Positions 39,135 to 50,054 of a DNA stretch of 64,000 nt are shown here, piece by piece. The notes below the pieces were generated by a model. The model was not told where the DNA came from. It saw nothing but the letters and a program-made list of their open reading frames with translations, and made no database searches. Within the stretch, counting starts at the first letter, position 1. Each line of letters begins with the position of its first letter. The position numbers and the translations under genes are program-made. Source of the stretch: Latrodectus hesperus (Eukaryota; Arthropoda; Arachnida; Araneae; Theridiidae); NCBI GenBank assembly GCA_037975125.1, contig CM075852.1:2912714-2976713 (forward strand). Reading direction: 5' to 3'.

Positions 39135-40915
39135 TATAAAAGAGAGCAATTATTTTGAGCTCAACTATCCAGATTCCTGACTTCTCTTGTTTTTGACAAG
39201 CTCATTGATGTTAGGTATCATATTCGTTGTAGTTATTTTAAGAAATAATTGGAGATGTTCATTCGTAAGTCTTGCGCGATGTTTGCTCTTATTTATCTTC
39301 GTGATGGAAAACATCTACTCACATAAATAGGTGCTACCAAACATACACAGAATGCATGCTGCATGCTTTTTTAATTCCGGGTATTTATCCAAACTCTTGA
39401 AATATTGTGTATAAAATCTAAGAGTGTTTATCTCTTTAAATTTTTGTTCCAAAATACTGTCCGCGATTGAAGATCTATAAACTCCATTTGCAAATGAACT
39501 GGTGACTGTGAAGTTTCAAAATTGAATTGATTCTTGACAATTGGGAATTCCATTTCATTCATTTTGTGGAAGTCTTCAAAACGTTTGTTGAATTCCGAGA
39601 TCAAATTTTGCAGACGTTGATAATATTGATACAATTTTTTTTGGCTCACTGTGCCAAAAGATTTTAAATGAGGGAAATGATCCAAAGTTTGATTTTTTAC
39701 CTGATTTTCCCACGGCCTCAATTTTTTTCAAAGGTTTTAATACATTGATACATCTGAGTGACAGATTTTTACCCTAGAACTTTACACTCAGATCAGTCAT
39801 GTTTTATTAATATCTACCAAAAAAGCACAATCAACCCACCAATCATTGTCATAATCAATTGGTTTGCTATTTTCTAACATAAAAGCTTGAATAGAGTTAC
39901 GTAATGCAAAAAATCTTTCTAAAACTACTCCTCGACTGTGCCAACGAACTTCGGTGAAATAAGGGACATCAGAAAACTTTTCGCCCAAATCTTGTAAAAG
40001 TTGCCTGAACTGTCAGTGATATAGTCCTATGCTCCTTATAAAATTTACTATTTTAATTATGATCCATTTTTAAATTTTCGGATGACAATGATTCTTGATG
40101 AACTATACAGTGAAATCCCACAAAATTCCCTGATGTTTACTGTTTTAATAAAGTTACAACACCCCAATGTTTGCCAGCCATGGCAAGAAAGCCATTCGTA
40201 GTTGTGCTGCTAAATATATTCCAATCGAGTTCATATTCTGCTATCAAATGCTCAACTGCAGAATCAATATCATTTGCTGTTGTAGTACCTGTCAATGGAA
40301 AGCATTTTAATAGTTCTTCATTTAGTTCAAAGTTACTGTTAATACCTCGTATAAAAACAGCAAGTTGAGCTGTATCAACAGTATCAGTGCTCTCGTCAAC
40401 AGCCAGTGAAAAGTTTGTTAATTCCTTAATTTTCTCCTTCAGTTGAAAAACCAAAATTTGAGATAAATCATTTATTCTTGAAGCAACAGTGTTTCTTGAC
40501 AGCGAAATAATTGAATTATATTGACTTTTGAAATGGAAATGAAACATCTCGGCAACTTTCAACATACAGTCCTTAATAAAATCATCATCAGTGAAAGGTT
40601 TTGATCTCTTCGCGATTTCGAATGCAATAAGAAAACTTGATTTCAGGGCATCTTTGCTCTAATTATTAGCTTTAGTAAACATTGATTGTTGACCTTGAAG
40701 TTTATATTTTAAAGAAGACAATGTGCCCATTCTTATTTTTTCAGTAATAATCGAATTTTGATTTATGATTCGCATCATAGTGTCTCTTGAAGTTAAACTC
40801 CTTAAAAACAACTGTTTGATTGCAAGTCAAACACAGTGACTTACCATTCCATTATGTGAAAAAAAATATGCAATTTCCCATTTAGACTGAAAAACTCTGC
40901 ACTCGCTATCATCTT
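39135..40915 (-). pseudogene. hAT transposase relic, GTF2IRD2-like
   Basis: On the minus strand, in order: FQSKWEIAYFFSHN (N-terminal), QLFLRSLTSRDTMM, QGQQSMFTKANN, FEIAKRSKPFTDDDFIKDC, then the long open piece 40565-40137 with FSLAVDESTDTVDTAQLAVF (first catalytic Asp region) and VVTLLKQ. Next come YFTEVRWHSRGVVLERFFAL with WWVDCAFLVDI, a middle part ending IQAFMLEN, then LDHFPHLKS, and finally the dimerisation region FGSTYLCE...RARLTNEHL. At least four stops or frameshifts separate the pieces. Order and motifs match domesticated-type hAT proteins such as GTF2IRD2 and ZBED. Confidence 0.87.
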
Positions 40916-40979
40916 TACGTTTTTGTGATTATGCCAAAATCTTAACAATTATAGAACTCGACACAACAATTATGGATGT

Positions 40980-41194
40980 TGTTGTTGTTGCTTATCCTCC
41001 ATGTCTGGCGGAGTCAGACTAGATCCACGAGTTCGTTGACTGTAAGGAAGTCGAAGACTAAAAGAGGATTGCTAAAGAGATCCTCCCTAGAGAGACCCAT
41101 GCAATCCAAAAGATGCACAGGAGAAGCCTGATGATTTTGGCACTTGGTGCAGGTGGCGAAAGTTTTCCTGCCCTCGTTGAATTTGGAATCGTTG
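40980..41194 (-). mobile_element. LINE 3' end inside the hAT element
   Basis: An 11-bp duplication ATTATGGATGT lies at 40969-40979 and 41195-41205. The minus strand encodes ATCTKCQNHQASPVHLLDC (Cx2C...Hx4C) and VNELVDLV, the same C-terminus as the LINE at 26838, and ends in a GCAACAACAACAAC tail. 215 bp, heavily 5'-truncated. Confidence 0.9.
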
Positions 41195-41596
41195 ATTATG
41201 GATGTCGCACACGCACGACACAAACAAATGCACAATACCTTTAGAATGACTAAACTTCACTATCTCTACTTCGTGGTAAAACTAAAATCGCGCCAACACA
41301 CTCCTTTTATATCGATAAGAAAAGTTCTAGTCTGGACTCGAAGCGCGTGGAAGATTCTATTGTTCTTAACAAAAATAATAGGATATGTTTGCTTGTTAGT
41401 AAGAGATGGCAACACTGTCTATCTCTCTCGCTTGTCAAGGCACGCGTTGCGTTTGAAATTGCTTATAAATGTAGTGTGCCCATTTTAAAACTTCTGTAGA
41501 GGAATCAAATGAAGTCTAAATGATCTAAAAACATGATTCTTCTTTCTGTGACACATTGAGATCGCGGGCCGTATCTTTGACATGATTGATCTAGAT

Positions 41597-43460
41597 GTCA
41601 TTCTTAGAAATCTTTCTATATAAAATGTTGTTTACTTTGAGGATAGTTTTAATTTTTTTTAAAAAATACACTATTTTCCTAAATTATAAAACCTATTCAT
41701 TATATTAAATACGAAAAAGGTGTTGTGAGACACCTAAAAATGTTTAATCAATTATTTCCAGTTCTTGATAAAACATTTTTGAAAGAATTATAATCGATGA
41801 TTTGGAACAGTTTCTTGAAATCCTCTCTAAAAACAATACAGATTTTTTAAATATATTTTAATTATCAAACGCTATACATGAATCATTAAATTTAATAGAC
41901 AAGGTATTCATCTCTCATTGAATATAAGTTCTTTCTGGGTTGAGCAACGTCATATTTCTGAGTATAAGATAATATCTTAACATTCTAGATTACTTCCTTT
42001 GTTTAATTATACCTTACCTTGAAAATAGGACCTTGGAAGTTAAAATAAATTTCTTTTTTGTCAGTAGAATGCAACATCACTGCAGACGTTTCTCGAAGAA
42101 TTTTTTGCTTGATGTAATTCATATTGTTTACAACGGATTTACCTGTTTTTAACAGACATCACACTATCTCAGTTTCTGTCAAGCAGATGATATTTGCATT
42201 GCTTTCAGGTCTTATATTTCTGATAGCATAATGCACCACAACAAAAATATTATTTTATCCAAGTTTATTTAATAAAATAAAAACCATCAATTAACGCACT
42301 GAAGTCCAGATTGATGATTTTATATAAATTTTGCAATAGAAAACTCCTAATAATACATTCTTTATTTGGTAATATTGTTTCCATAGTTATTACTGATGCT
42401 GACATAAGACTAAGAATGAATAATAATCAATCAATCAATTCTGATTACATCTCTACTGTTATAAGCAAAGAGAAAAAGGCTTCTTTTACGAATTCCGTTC
42501 TCTTAATTGCAATAGCTTCCAAACAACTATTAGAAGCGGAAATTCACTTTGGATTATTTATTATTGTTACTTTTAAACATATGATAATACTACTTGAAAT
42601 TTAATAAGTGTGAATTCCATGTAAAATATTTAAATCATACTAATTCTAATAGCCGATATTCATCATAAACAATGATATCATTATCGTAGTATATCAAAAG
42701 TGAAGTTAATTAAGAATTTAAAAATTCACAAACTTCCAAATGAAAGCTCTCATCTAAATGATAATTTTTTATAAGAACATATCTGAATCTCCCATTGCTT
42801 TCAAGACAAAGCTGAAAAACGTTTTGAAGATAATAAAATTTTTCCATTTATGTTCTCATCTTCTGTCATAATTATAAATTCAAGATCACAAATTGATTTA
42901 CTTGTCTTTTATGCATACATTATTTAAACCTTACCTCTGCTGGTTTTCATTTTTTTCAAACGCCTCTAGTATCCAATAATAGCTATAAGAATCAGACCAA
43001 ATTTGAAATTTAAATATCAGTAACCATGTTTTAGTTTTAATACTATACATATGATACAATATACTATTAGAGATAATTCATGTATTCCTAGAGGAAAAGT
43101 TTATTTCTTTCACAGTCATCTCTAATTTATTCCTATAATCATGATTTGCAAGTTCACATTTCTGTTACAATGAAACTGTATGGTTATATTATTGTGAACA
43201 AGATTAAAACAAATAAATACTATTGATATATACTTAAGCCTTTTGATAAAAACTTCATTCAATCTATCATGAGGGAGTTATACAGTTTAAAAAATAACTA
43301 TTGTTTCATGATTCATACCCTTATCTTATTATTTATTTTCATAAAATGATTAACAACTCATACAATTTAATATTTAATAATGTTTTATTAATTTTTGTTT
43401 ATTAATTTTCTTCTCATGTAACTTATAATTAATATATAACTTATAATAAATAATATTAAC
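41597..43460. other. 1.9 kb AT-rich sequence without supported genes
   Basis: The open frame at 42311-42604 has no recognisable motif and biased AT-rich composition. Nothing else seen. Confidence 0.5.
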
Positions 43461-43465
43461 TTATG

Positions 43466-43539
<74 letters not shown>

Positions 43540-43562
43540 TTTATATATATATATATATATAT
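43461..43562. repeat. TA microsatellite
   Basis: (TA)n with one AATATTTATA interruption. Confidence 0.97.
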
Positions 43563-43701
43563 AACTAGATAATTAACTTTCGCTTAACTTAAGAAAATTA
43601 AATCGTTAGCTATAGTAAAGAGGTAGGAAATGTTTTAAAATTTAAAATAGACAAGGAAAATTTTTAAGGAATATTTTATTTAGGTATAAAAAAATTACTA
43701 C

Positions 43702-43915
43702 TGTTATGAAACAAACAAACAAATAAATGACTCCAATTTTGAAACATACACATTTAATTAAAAAATGAACAAAATTTACAAGGAGCCATGTATGGGTTCG
43801 CGACAATCTCTCTCGCCTGCTTCGCGTACAACGAGAGTCTCTCTGAAAATCAAAACAAAACAAAAAAAAAAACATAGGATCTTAAAATCGAAAGTGCCGA
43901 TGGTGAGACATTACA
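43702..43915 (-). repeat. 3' LTR
   Basis: 214 bp, TG...CA ends. Compared with the 5' LTR it differs by a longer A run near 43858-43872 and by one visible substitution (CCAATTTT against CCAATTTC). Confidence 0.94.
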
Positions 43916-43926
43916 GACTAAATTAT

Positions 43927-43941
43927 TCCTTCCTTCCCCGG
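43927..43941 (-). promoter_or_regulatory. Candidate polypurine tract
   Basis: The minus strand reads CCGGGGAAGGAAGGA, starting plus-strand DNA synthesis in LTR elements. It sits 11 bp from the 3' LTR rather than abutting it, which lowers confidence. Confidence 0.45.
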
Positions 43942-44297
43942 AGTTTTTTTTTTTCTTTTTCTCATTCTAAGGAAATCAACCTGCAAATAAAAAAGAAAAA
44001 AAACACACACAAACAACAAAGAGCAAAATTTAGTATTACAGATAGCCCTGATCAATCGGACTCTGGCTGAAACACAAAATTATATGGAATTATATAATAT
44101 TAAATATAAAATAAAATTATATCAAAATAGCACAAAATAATTATCTAACACAACAGAATTTTCAACCTTAACTAAACTTACAAATAGACACATTTTTACT
44201 ATAAAAAACATTTTTTTATTATGTACACATGTAACAACAATTGAAATTTGTATTAAAAAAAACATTTTAATTGAATATCTGAGAAAAAAGAAAATAA

Positions 44298-47200
44298 TTA
44301 AGTTTGGTTATTCAGCATTCTACTGAGACTATCGGCATTCTGATGTAATTTGCCCTTTCTGTGAACAATATCAAAATTTAGGCTTTGAAGCACCAAAGCC
44401 CACCTTAAAAGTCTGGGATTAGATCCTGTATGATGTTTTAACCAAACTAAAGGGTTATGATCAGTTTCGATAATAAATTTATACTGACCATCTAAATAAT
44501 ATTTTAATTTAGTAACAGCAAAAATTATTGCTGCACATTCCTTTTCTATAGTGCTATAATTTTTCTCAGATTTTGAAAATTTTTTACTCAGAAATAGGAT
44601 AGGGTGTTCATTTTCATTTTGATCTCTCTGAGATAAAACTACACCTATTCCTAAGTTTGAGGCATCACATTGAATGATAAATTGTTTTTGAAAGTCTGGA
44701 CTGTAAAGTACAGGCTTCTTTATTAAAGTGTTCTTTAATTCTATGAATGCCTTTTCGCAGTTATTATTCCATATTACAGTTCCTTTCTTGGACTTCCCTT
44801 TTAACAGGTCGGATAAAGGCGCAGCAACTACCGAAAATTCTGGTATATACTTGCGATAGTACCCAACAAGACCTAGGAAAGCTCGTACTTCGGTTTTGCT
44901 TGAGGGACGTTCGAAATCGGTAATGGCTTTCACTTTAATATCACCTGGTGTTCTTTGACCTTGTCCTACAAAGTGTCCCAAATATTTAACACGAAGTTGA
45001 GCGAATTTGCACTTAAGGGGTTTTACAGTCAATTTCGCAAATCGAATCTTCTCCAGAACACATTTAAGATGTTGGATGTGATCAGACCAGGTAAGTGAAT
45101 ATATAGCTATGTCATCTAAATAAGGCACAGCAAAATGTTCGCAATTTTTTAATAAATCAGCCATTAACTTACTGAAATAGTAAGGAGCATTCTTCAAACC
45201 GAATGCCATTCTCAAAGGTTTATAAACACCAAATGTCGTCGTAAATGCAGCATATCTTTGAGCCTTAGGACTCAAAGGTATCTGCCAATAACCTCGTGTT
45301 AAGTCTAATAAAGATATGAACTTCGCTTTCGAAACGGATTCAACACGCTCTTCAATATTTGGTAATGGATAATATTGCGTTCTGGTAACCTCATTTAACC
45401 TGCGATAATCAATGCACGGACGAGGTTCTTTTCCAGGAGCTTCAACTAATATTAAAGGTGATGTGTAATCGGATTCACCTGGTTCCACCACCTTCAATTT
45501 CAACATCTTGTCTACTTCCGATTTCAGAATTTCTGTCTGTCGTGGGGACATTCGATATGGTTTAGCTATAATAGGTTTATTAGATTCTAACTCGATGTCC
45601 AGTTCAGCCAGTTCTGTACAACCCGGTTCATTTGAAAAAATATCAATAAATTGAATCAAAAGTCTACTCAATTGTTTCTTCTGATCGTCCTCTAACTTTT
45701 CATTAAAACAGCTTTCAGGAAAAGTCTCTAAAAGGGTAGATGAATTAATTTCAAAACTTGGGATATCTTCTTTCTCAGAATCAATATCTTCATTATCAGA
45801 ATTAGAGGTAAAAATTAAATTAACATCTTCTGGACGCTGAAAATAAGGTTTTAACATATTTACATGGTATACATGTAATTTTTCCTTATCGGGAAATTGT
45901 ATTACGTAATTTGTGTCCGATAGTCGTTTTACTACTTTTCCTGGACCTATCCAATGAACAGAAAATTTGTTTGATCTAGAAGGTGCAACAACTAACACAA
46001 GATCATTTTCTTTAAATTCTCTTTTCGTAGCCTTACGGTCATACCAAAGTTTCTGTTTTTCTTTAGCCTCTGTCATATTTTGCACAGCTAATTCTTGGCA
46101 TCTTTTCATTCTATTTAAAAGATTAAAAACGTAAGCAATCACACTATCTTCTTCAATGGTTTTACCAGTTAGATTTTCATATAATAGTGTTACGGGTGTT
46201 CTTAAGTTCCGACCATGGACTAATTCTGCAGGAGAATATCCAGTGCTATCATGAATGCAAGTTCTAAGAGCAAAAAGTGCCTGAGGTAAAATCTTCTCCC
46301 AATCTGTACCTTTTTCTAAGCAAAGGACTTTCAGTATTCTCTTTAAAGTTCTATGCAATCTCTCAACAGGATTGCTTTGGGGATGCTGAACGGAACTATG
46401 CACAACTTTAATACCAAATTTTTCTAAAAATTCTGATGTCAGGACACTCATGAAAGATGTTCCTTGATCACTTTGCAACTCCCTAGGAAAACCCATGCGG
46501 CTAAATATCTGAAGAAAAGCATCAATCACAGTAGTAGAACGTATATCTGGTACTGGGATGGCATCTGGATACTTGGATGACATGCAAATGGCTGTTATAA
46601 TATACCGGTTACCACAGGAAGTTATAGGTAAAGGACCACATGCATCAACGTTAATTCTTGTAAATATTTCCGGAATTACTGGAACCAGTTTCAAAGGAGC
46701 CCTTTTCTTATCTTGAGGCTTTCCTACTCGTTGACATTTGTCACAAGATTTAACAAAATTTTCAATTTCTTTAAAGCAGTTAGGCCAGTAGAAAGTTTTG
46801 CACAGCATATCTTTTGTTTTAGTTATACCTAAATGAGCTGCAGTTATCTCATGGCAGATCCCTTTTAGTTGGTTGCGAAACTTCTTGGGCACAACTAATA
46901 ATCTTCTTACAGTTCCATCATTGTCCATTTTATTATAAAACAACAATTGATTTATTATAATATATTTATTGTCTTTTGAAGATTGTCGTTTAGCTTGCTC
47001 AAAGAGAGGTTTCAAATCTTCGCACACCTTTTGTTCCCGAGCAAATTCTTCTGGAGATGTTTTTATCAAATCCATCCCTTCAACTTCGGTTTCTAATGGT
47101 GGCAAAATTGTATTTTGCTCTAATTCTTCATTTTGTTTAGTTTGGAAGCAAGACCTAGAAGATTCTATTTCAGAATCAATAATCTCTTTATTCGTGCTAT

Positions 47201-48767
47201 TTTCCTTCCGTCTTTTTTGAGCTCGAGTTTCTATAGCATTTATCATATGTATTTTCACCTCCTCATGCTTTTTAATTTCCTCAAATAAAGCGGCTGTTTT
47301 GTTTCCCAGTAAATATCTTCCTTGATCCAAAGAATCTCGAAGAACTGCTGCCTTTGTCAAAATGTGACCTAATTCACAATTTATTTCAACCTCGGCAATA
47401 GGTAAGCATACTAAAGTTTCATCAAGAGGTGTTCTTAGCCAAACCTTTTCCTTCGTGAACATATCAGGTTTCACGTATTTTCCACAAATCAAATCAAGAG
47501 TTGCTCCAGTGTCTCTTAAGATTGGCATTTGAATTCCATTAACAGTGCCGATACTAGTGTAAGGAGCCATCAACTCATTAAATGTACTTCTAGCAATTTC
47601 GTTGGATGCTACCGATTCTAAGTTCTTTTTTATTTTGTCACACTGAGGCCGCAAATGACTATAAGAACCACACTCATAACATCGGAGTTGTTTTCTTTTT
47701 TCAAATTCCTTTTCATGTGAATAATTAGAATTTTTATTCTCGACTCTTTTAGGAACATGAGATTTATGATTCCGAACTACTTCATTAAACTTAAAGGCAC
47801 GGTTTTCATTTTGTTGACGAAAACCAAAATTATTTCGAGGGAGTTTTGTAAAATCTTTCGTCTTAAAACTATCTCTTAAACTTTCATATTCATCTATTTT
47901 CTCTGCCAGATCATACGGCGAATTTATTTTAAGCCATTCCGCCAAAAAATGTTCCTTAATTTCAATTGGCACACGACGTTTCAATTGATCTGTTACCATT
48001 AGTTCCTTAAGCTGTTCAAATGTCGTTATTTCTAATTCCGTAAGCCATTCCGTAAAGTAACTATTCAATTCTTGTGCATAATTTCTCCATGATTTGTCTG
48101 ACGTTTTCTGGTGTTTAAGAAACAATTGTCTTAATTTTTCGCTATTTAACTTGAATCGTTTAAGAATAATTTCCTTCACGTAATCGTAATCATCAGCCCT
48201 TTCTGGAGGTTCTCTAGCTAACATGTTAGATATCTCTGAAGGTAAAGCACTTACAAGATAAACTACCCATTCGTTTTTTGGAATATGAGCCATTTCTGCT
48301 CTACGCTCAAAATTTATTAAGTATAAACTCATCTCATCTTTCCTTTCATCGAATTTTGGCGTTATTTGCATTAATTGAATTTTTTGAGCATGTTCAGTCC
48401 TATTTGTAACTGATTCTGTGTTCGAAATTGCAGCATTTGAAGAGATTTCTAGACGTTTCATTTCTAAAATATGTTCTCTTTCTTCACGTCTAATTCTTTC
48501 TTCTTTTTCTATTTCTTCTCGCCTAATTCTTTCCTCTTTTTCTAGTATTTCTCGCCTAACTCTTTCTTCTTTTTCTTCCTGTTCCCTTTTAACTCTTTCC
48601 TCGATTACCCTATCTAATATACATTTTACTTCTTCCTCATTAAAGTTTTTACTAGTTAAAATTAATTTTTTAATATCCGGGATTTTAAAAGAATCTGGAA
48701 CCATTTCCCCTAACTCTTCAGCTACTTCTACTAAATCTCCCTTTTTCCCCCGTGCTAAAAAAGCCAT
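44298..48767 (-). CDS. Gag-Pol polyprotein of Ty3/gypsy-type element, order Gag-PR-INT-RT-RNase H
   Basis: One 1489-codon frame, ATG at 48765-48767, no stop or frameshift. Residues 50-105 are a charged coiled coil (EKEERIRREE repeats); 130-300 resemble a retrotransposon Gag capsid. A CCHC knuckle CYECGSYSHLRPQC (363-376) is followed by an aspartic protease with DTGA at 419-422. Integrase comes next: His/Cys finger (H639, H645, C675, C678), core Asp708, Asp767 and Glu802, then a GPY/F-like module around IGPGKVVKRL (940-950). Only then come RT (SLLDLTRGYWQI; YLDD at 1216-1219) and RNase H (Asp1368, Glu1410, Asp1436). Canonical Ty3/gypsy has integrase last; integrase before RT is typical of copia, yet the sequences are gypsy-like. 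This is the Gmr1-type arrangement. Key catalytic residues all appear present. Asp767 and Glu802 are 34 residues apart, one fewer than the commonest spacing. Confidence 0.95.
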   Translation of the reverse strand: MAFLARGKKGDLVEVAEELGEMVPDSFKIPDIKKLILTSKNFNEEEVKCILDRVIEERVKREQEEKEERVRREILEKEERIRREEIEKEERIRREEREHILEMKRLEISSNAAISNTESVTNRTEHAQKIQLMQITPKFDERKDEMSLYLINFERRAEMAHIPKNEWVVYLVSALPSEISNMLAREPPERADDYDYVKEIILKRFKLNSEKLRQLFLKHQKTSDKSWRNYAQELNSYFTEWLTELEITTFEQLKELMVTDQLKRRVPIEIKEHFLAEWLKINSPYDLAEKIDEYESLRDSFKTKDFTKLPRNNFGFRQQNENRAFKFNEVVRNHKSHVPKRVENKNSNYSHEKEFEKRKQLRCYECGSYSHLRPQCDKIKKNLESVASNEIARSTFNELMAPYTSIGTVNGIQMPILRDTGATLDLICGKYVKPDMFTKEKVWLRTPLDETLVCLPIAEVEINCELGHILTKAAVLRDSLDQGRYLLGNKTAALFEEIKKHEEVKIHMINAIETRAQKRRKENSTNKEIIDSEIESSRSCFQTKQNEELEQNTILPPLETEVEGMDLIKTSPEEFAREQKVCEDLKPLFEQAKRQSSKDNKYIIINQLLFYNKMDNDGTVRRLLVVPKKFRNQLKGICHEITAAHLGITKTKDMLCKTFYWPNCFKEIENFVKSCDKCQRVGKPQDKKRAPLKLVPVIPEIFTRINVDACGPLPITSCGNRYIITAICMSSKYPDAIPVPDIRSTTVIDAFLQIFSRMGFPRELQSDQGTSFMSVLTSEFLEKFGIKVVHSSVQHPQSNPVERLHRTLKRILKVLCLEKGTDWEKILPQALFALRTCIHDSTGYSPAELVHGRNLRTPVTLLYENLTGKTIEEDSVIAYVFNLLNRMKRCQELAVQNMTEAKEKQKLWYDRKATKREFKENDLVLVVAPSRSNKFSVHWIGPGKVVKRLSDTNYVIQFPDKEKLHVYHVNMLKPYFQRPEDVNLIFTSNSDNEDIDSEKEDIPSFEINSSTLLETFPESCFNEKLEDDQKKQLSRLLIQFIDIFSNEPGCTELAELDIELESNKPIIAKPYRMSPRQTEILKSEVDKMLKLKVVEPGESDYTSPLILVEAPGKEPRPCIDYRRLNEVTRTQYYPLPNIEERVESVSKAKFISLLDLTRGYWQIPLSPKAQRYAAFTTTFGVYKPLRMAFGLKNAPYYFSKLMADLLKNCEHFAVPYLDDIAIYSLTWSDHIQHLKCVLEKIRFAKLTVKPLKCKFAQLRVKYLGHFVGQGQRTPGDIKVKAITDFERPSSKTEVRAFLGLVGYYRKYIPEFSVVAAPLSDLLKGKSKKGTVIWNNNCEKAFIELKNTLIKKPVLYSPDFQKQFIIQCDASNLGIGVVLSQRDQNENEHPILFLSKKFSKSEKNYSTIEKECAAIIFAVTKLKYYLDGQYKFIIETDHNPLVWLKHHTGSNPRLLRWALVLQSLNFDIVHRKGKLHQNADSLSRMLNNQT

Positions 48768-50030
48768 TTTATTTATTAACGCTTTATCTCAGAAGAGATG
48801 CAATAATGAGAGAAAAAACAGACTACACCCACCTATATACAAAATTTCGTAAATAACTATTGAAATTATTTAACACACTCTACTAATATAAAACATATCC
48901 ATAACATTTAAAAAATTTAAACGAAAACAAACTATATTGTAATACAACAAATAGTGTATAAACAGCAAATCATATATTTTGAAAAGAAGAACAAGTTTAA
49001 TATTAAATCTTCTACTCTCGATTTCAAGTTTTTTTATCACCAAGCTAATGCTTGATACTCAGATAAATTGAATTATTAATCAAAAATGTATAAATTTATA
49101 AAATCAGATTCTTATACAAATACTATTATATTAAAACAGAAAATGAAATTATATTATTTTTGAATCCTTATTTAATTCAAAATATAGAACACACTACAAT
49201 TCCTAACAACAATATAAATTAAAAGCTTTAACTAATCTAAACCAGAAATCAGCTTTCGATTTTAAATCAATAAACTTAATTAATTAATCATACACGACAT
49301 GAAAATGATAATAACGTACGATATTTTAAACAGTAAGAAAATATCTTTTCAAATCTTTATCAATGAAAATAAACTAATATCAAATAAATCAGTTCTAAAT
49401 ATCAAATAAATCAGTTTGATACTTTATAAAAAAAAATCAAAAACACATCAATAAATCTCACATTACTTTAAATTCAAACCTATTTGTAATCATGTACTTT
49501 CATTTTCACATAACGAAATCAAAAACCTCTCTAAAGTATATATTACTTTCTTAAAATCTACTTTCAGTGAAACATTCAAAAATTATGAATTTAAGTGTAC
49601 TTTCGATTTTACACATTAATCTATAACAACATAGTTATTTTAACAAATTCCTACGTGAATTGAAATACATCAACCACATAAAAATTATGAAATGCAAATT
49701 TATAATAAGATACACTTTTCCTATAAAAAATATTACACTGTAAATTCGAATACACGAAATACAGAAATTAGCTTTGTAATATGGAATACACCATTTACAA
49801 ACTTATAAACAAAATTAATTGATATAACAAGAAAAACTCTAAATAAGATTGGAACTAAATATTCTATAAATTTATATAACATTCCAAACTATTTATTTTC
49901 AATAGTAGCCAGAGAAAGATTGATCAAAATGGCCTACCTGTATTCCAACATTTTGGCACGTAATCCATTATAGTGCACATAATTAATTTGCATAGTGGAT
50001 GCTAATGCAAAGCATTAAAAAAGCATCAAA
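48768..50030 (-). other. Untranslated leader of the LTR element
   Basis: About 1.3 kb of AT-rich sequence between the primer-binding site and the gag ATG. No open frame of note. It is unusually long relative to the 0.21 kb LTR; packaging or translation signals would be expected here but none can be identified by eye. Confidence 0.7.
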
Positions 50031-50042
50031 CCGCTGCCACCA
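50031..50042 (-). promoter_or_regulatory. Candidate primer-binding site (tRNA-Leu type)
   Basis: The minus strand reads TGGTGGCAGCGG, complementary to the CCGCTGCCA-CCA 3' end of animal tRNA-Leu (AAG/UAG type), recalled from general knowledge. It starts 12-13 nt after the 5' LTR instead of immediately beside it. The match is 12-13 nt. Confidence 0.6.
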
Positions 50043-50054
50043 AAAACATAAGTT

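Larger units (their letters stand above)
37891..41588 (-). mobile_element. hAT transposon (GTF2IRD2/ZBED-like transposase), nested with LINEs
   Basis: A perfect 8-bp duplication ATCTAGAT lies at 37883-37890 and 41589-41596. The ends are CAGAGGTGACAAAC and, reverse complemented, CAATCATGTCAAAG. The interior holds a minus-strand hAT transposase pseudogene and two later insertions (38041-39113 and 40980-41194), each with its own target duplication. Without them it would be about 2.4 kb. Confidence 0.92.

Noticed and set aside
42311..42604. 97-codon open frame
   Set aside because: No motif, AT-driven composition, no splice signals consistent with a gene.
44298..48767. Ty1/copia assignment based on INT-before-RT order
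   Set aside because: RT (YLDD context, LLDLTRGYWQI) and the GPY/F-bearing integrase are gypsy-like; order alone is not enough.
48418..48852. Plus-strand 144-codon frame
   Set aside because: Antisense shadow of the coiled-coil Gag region of the LTR element.
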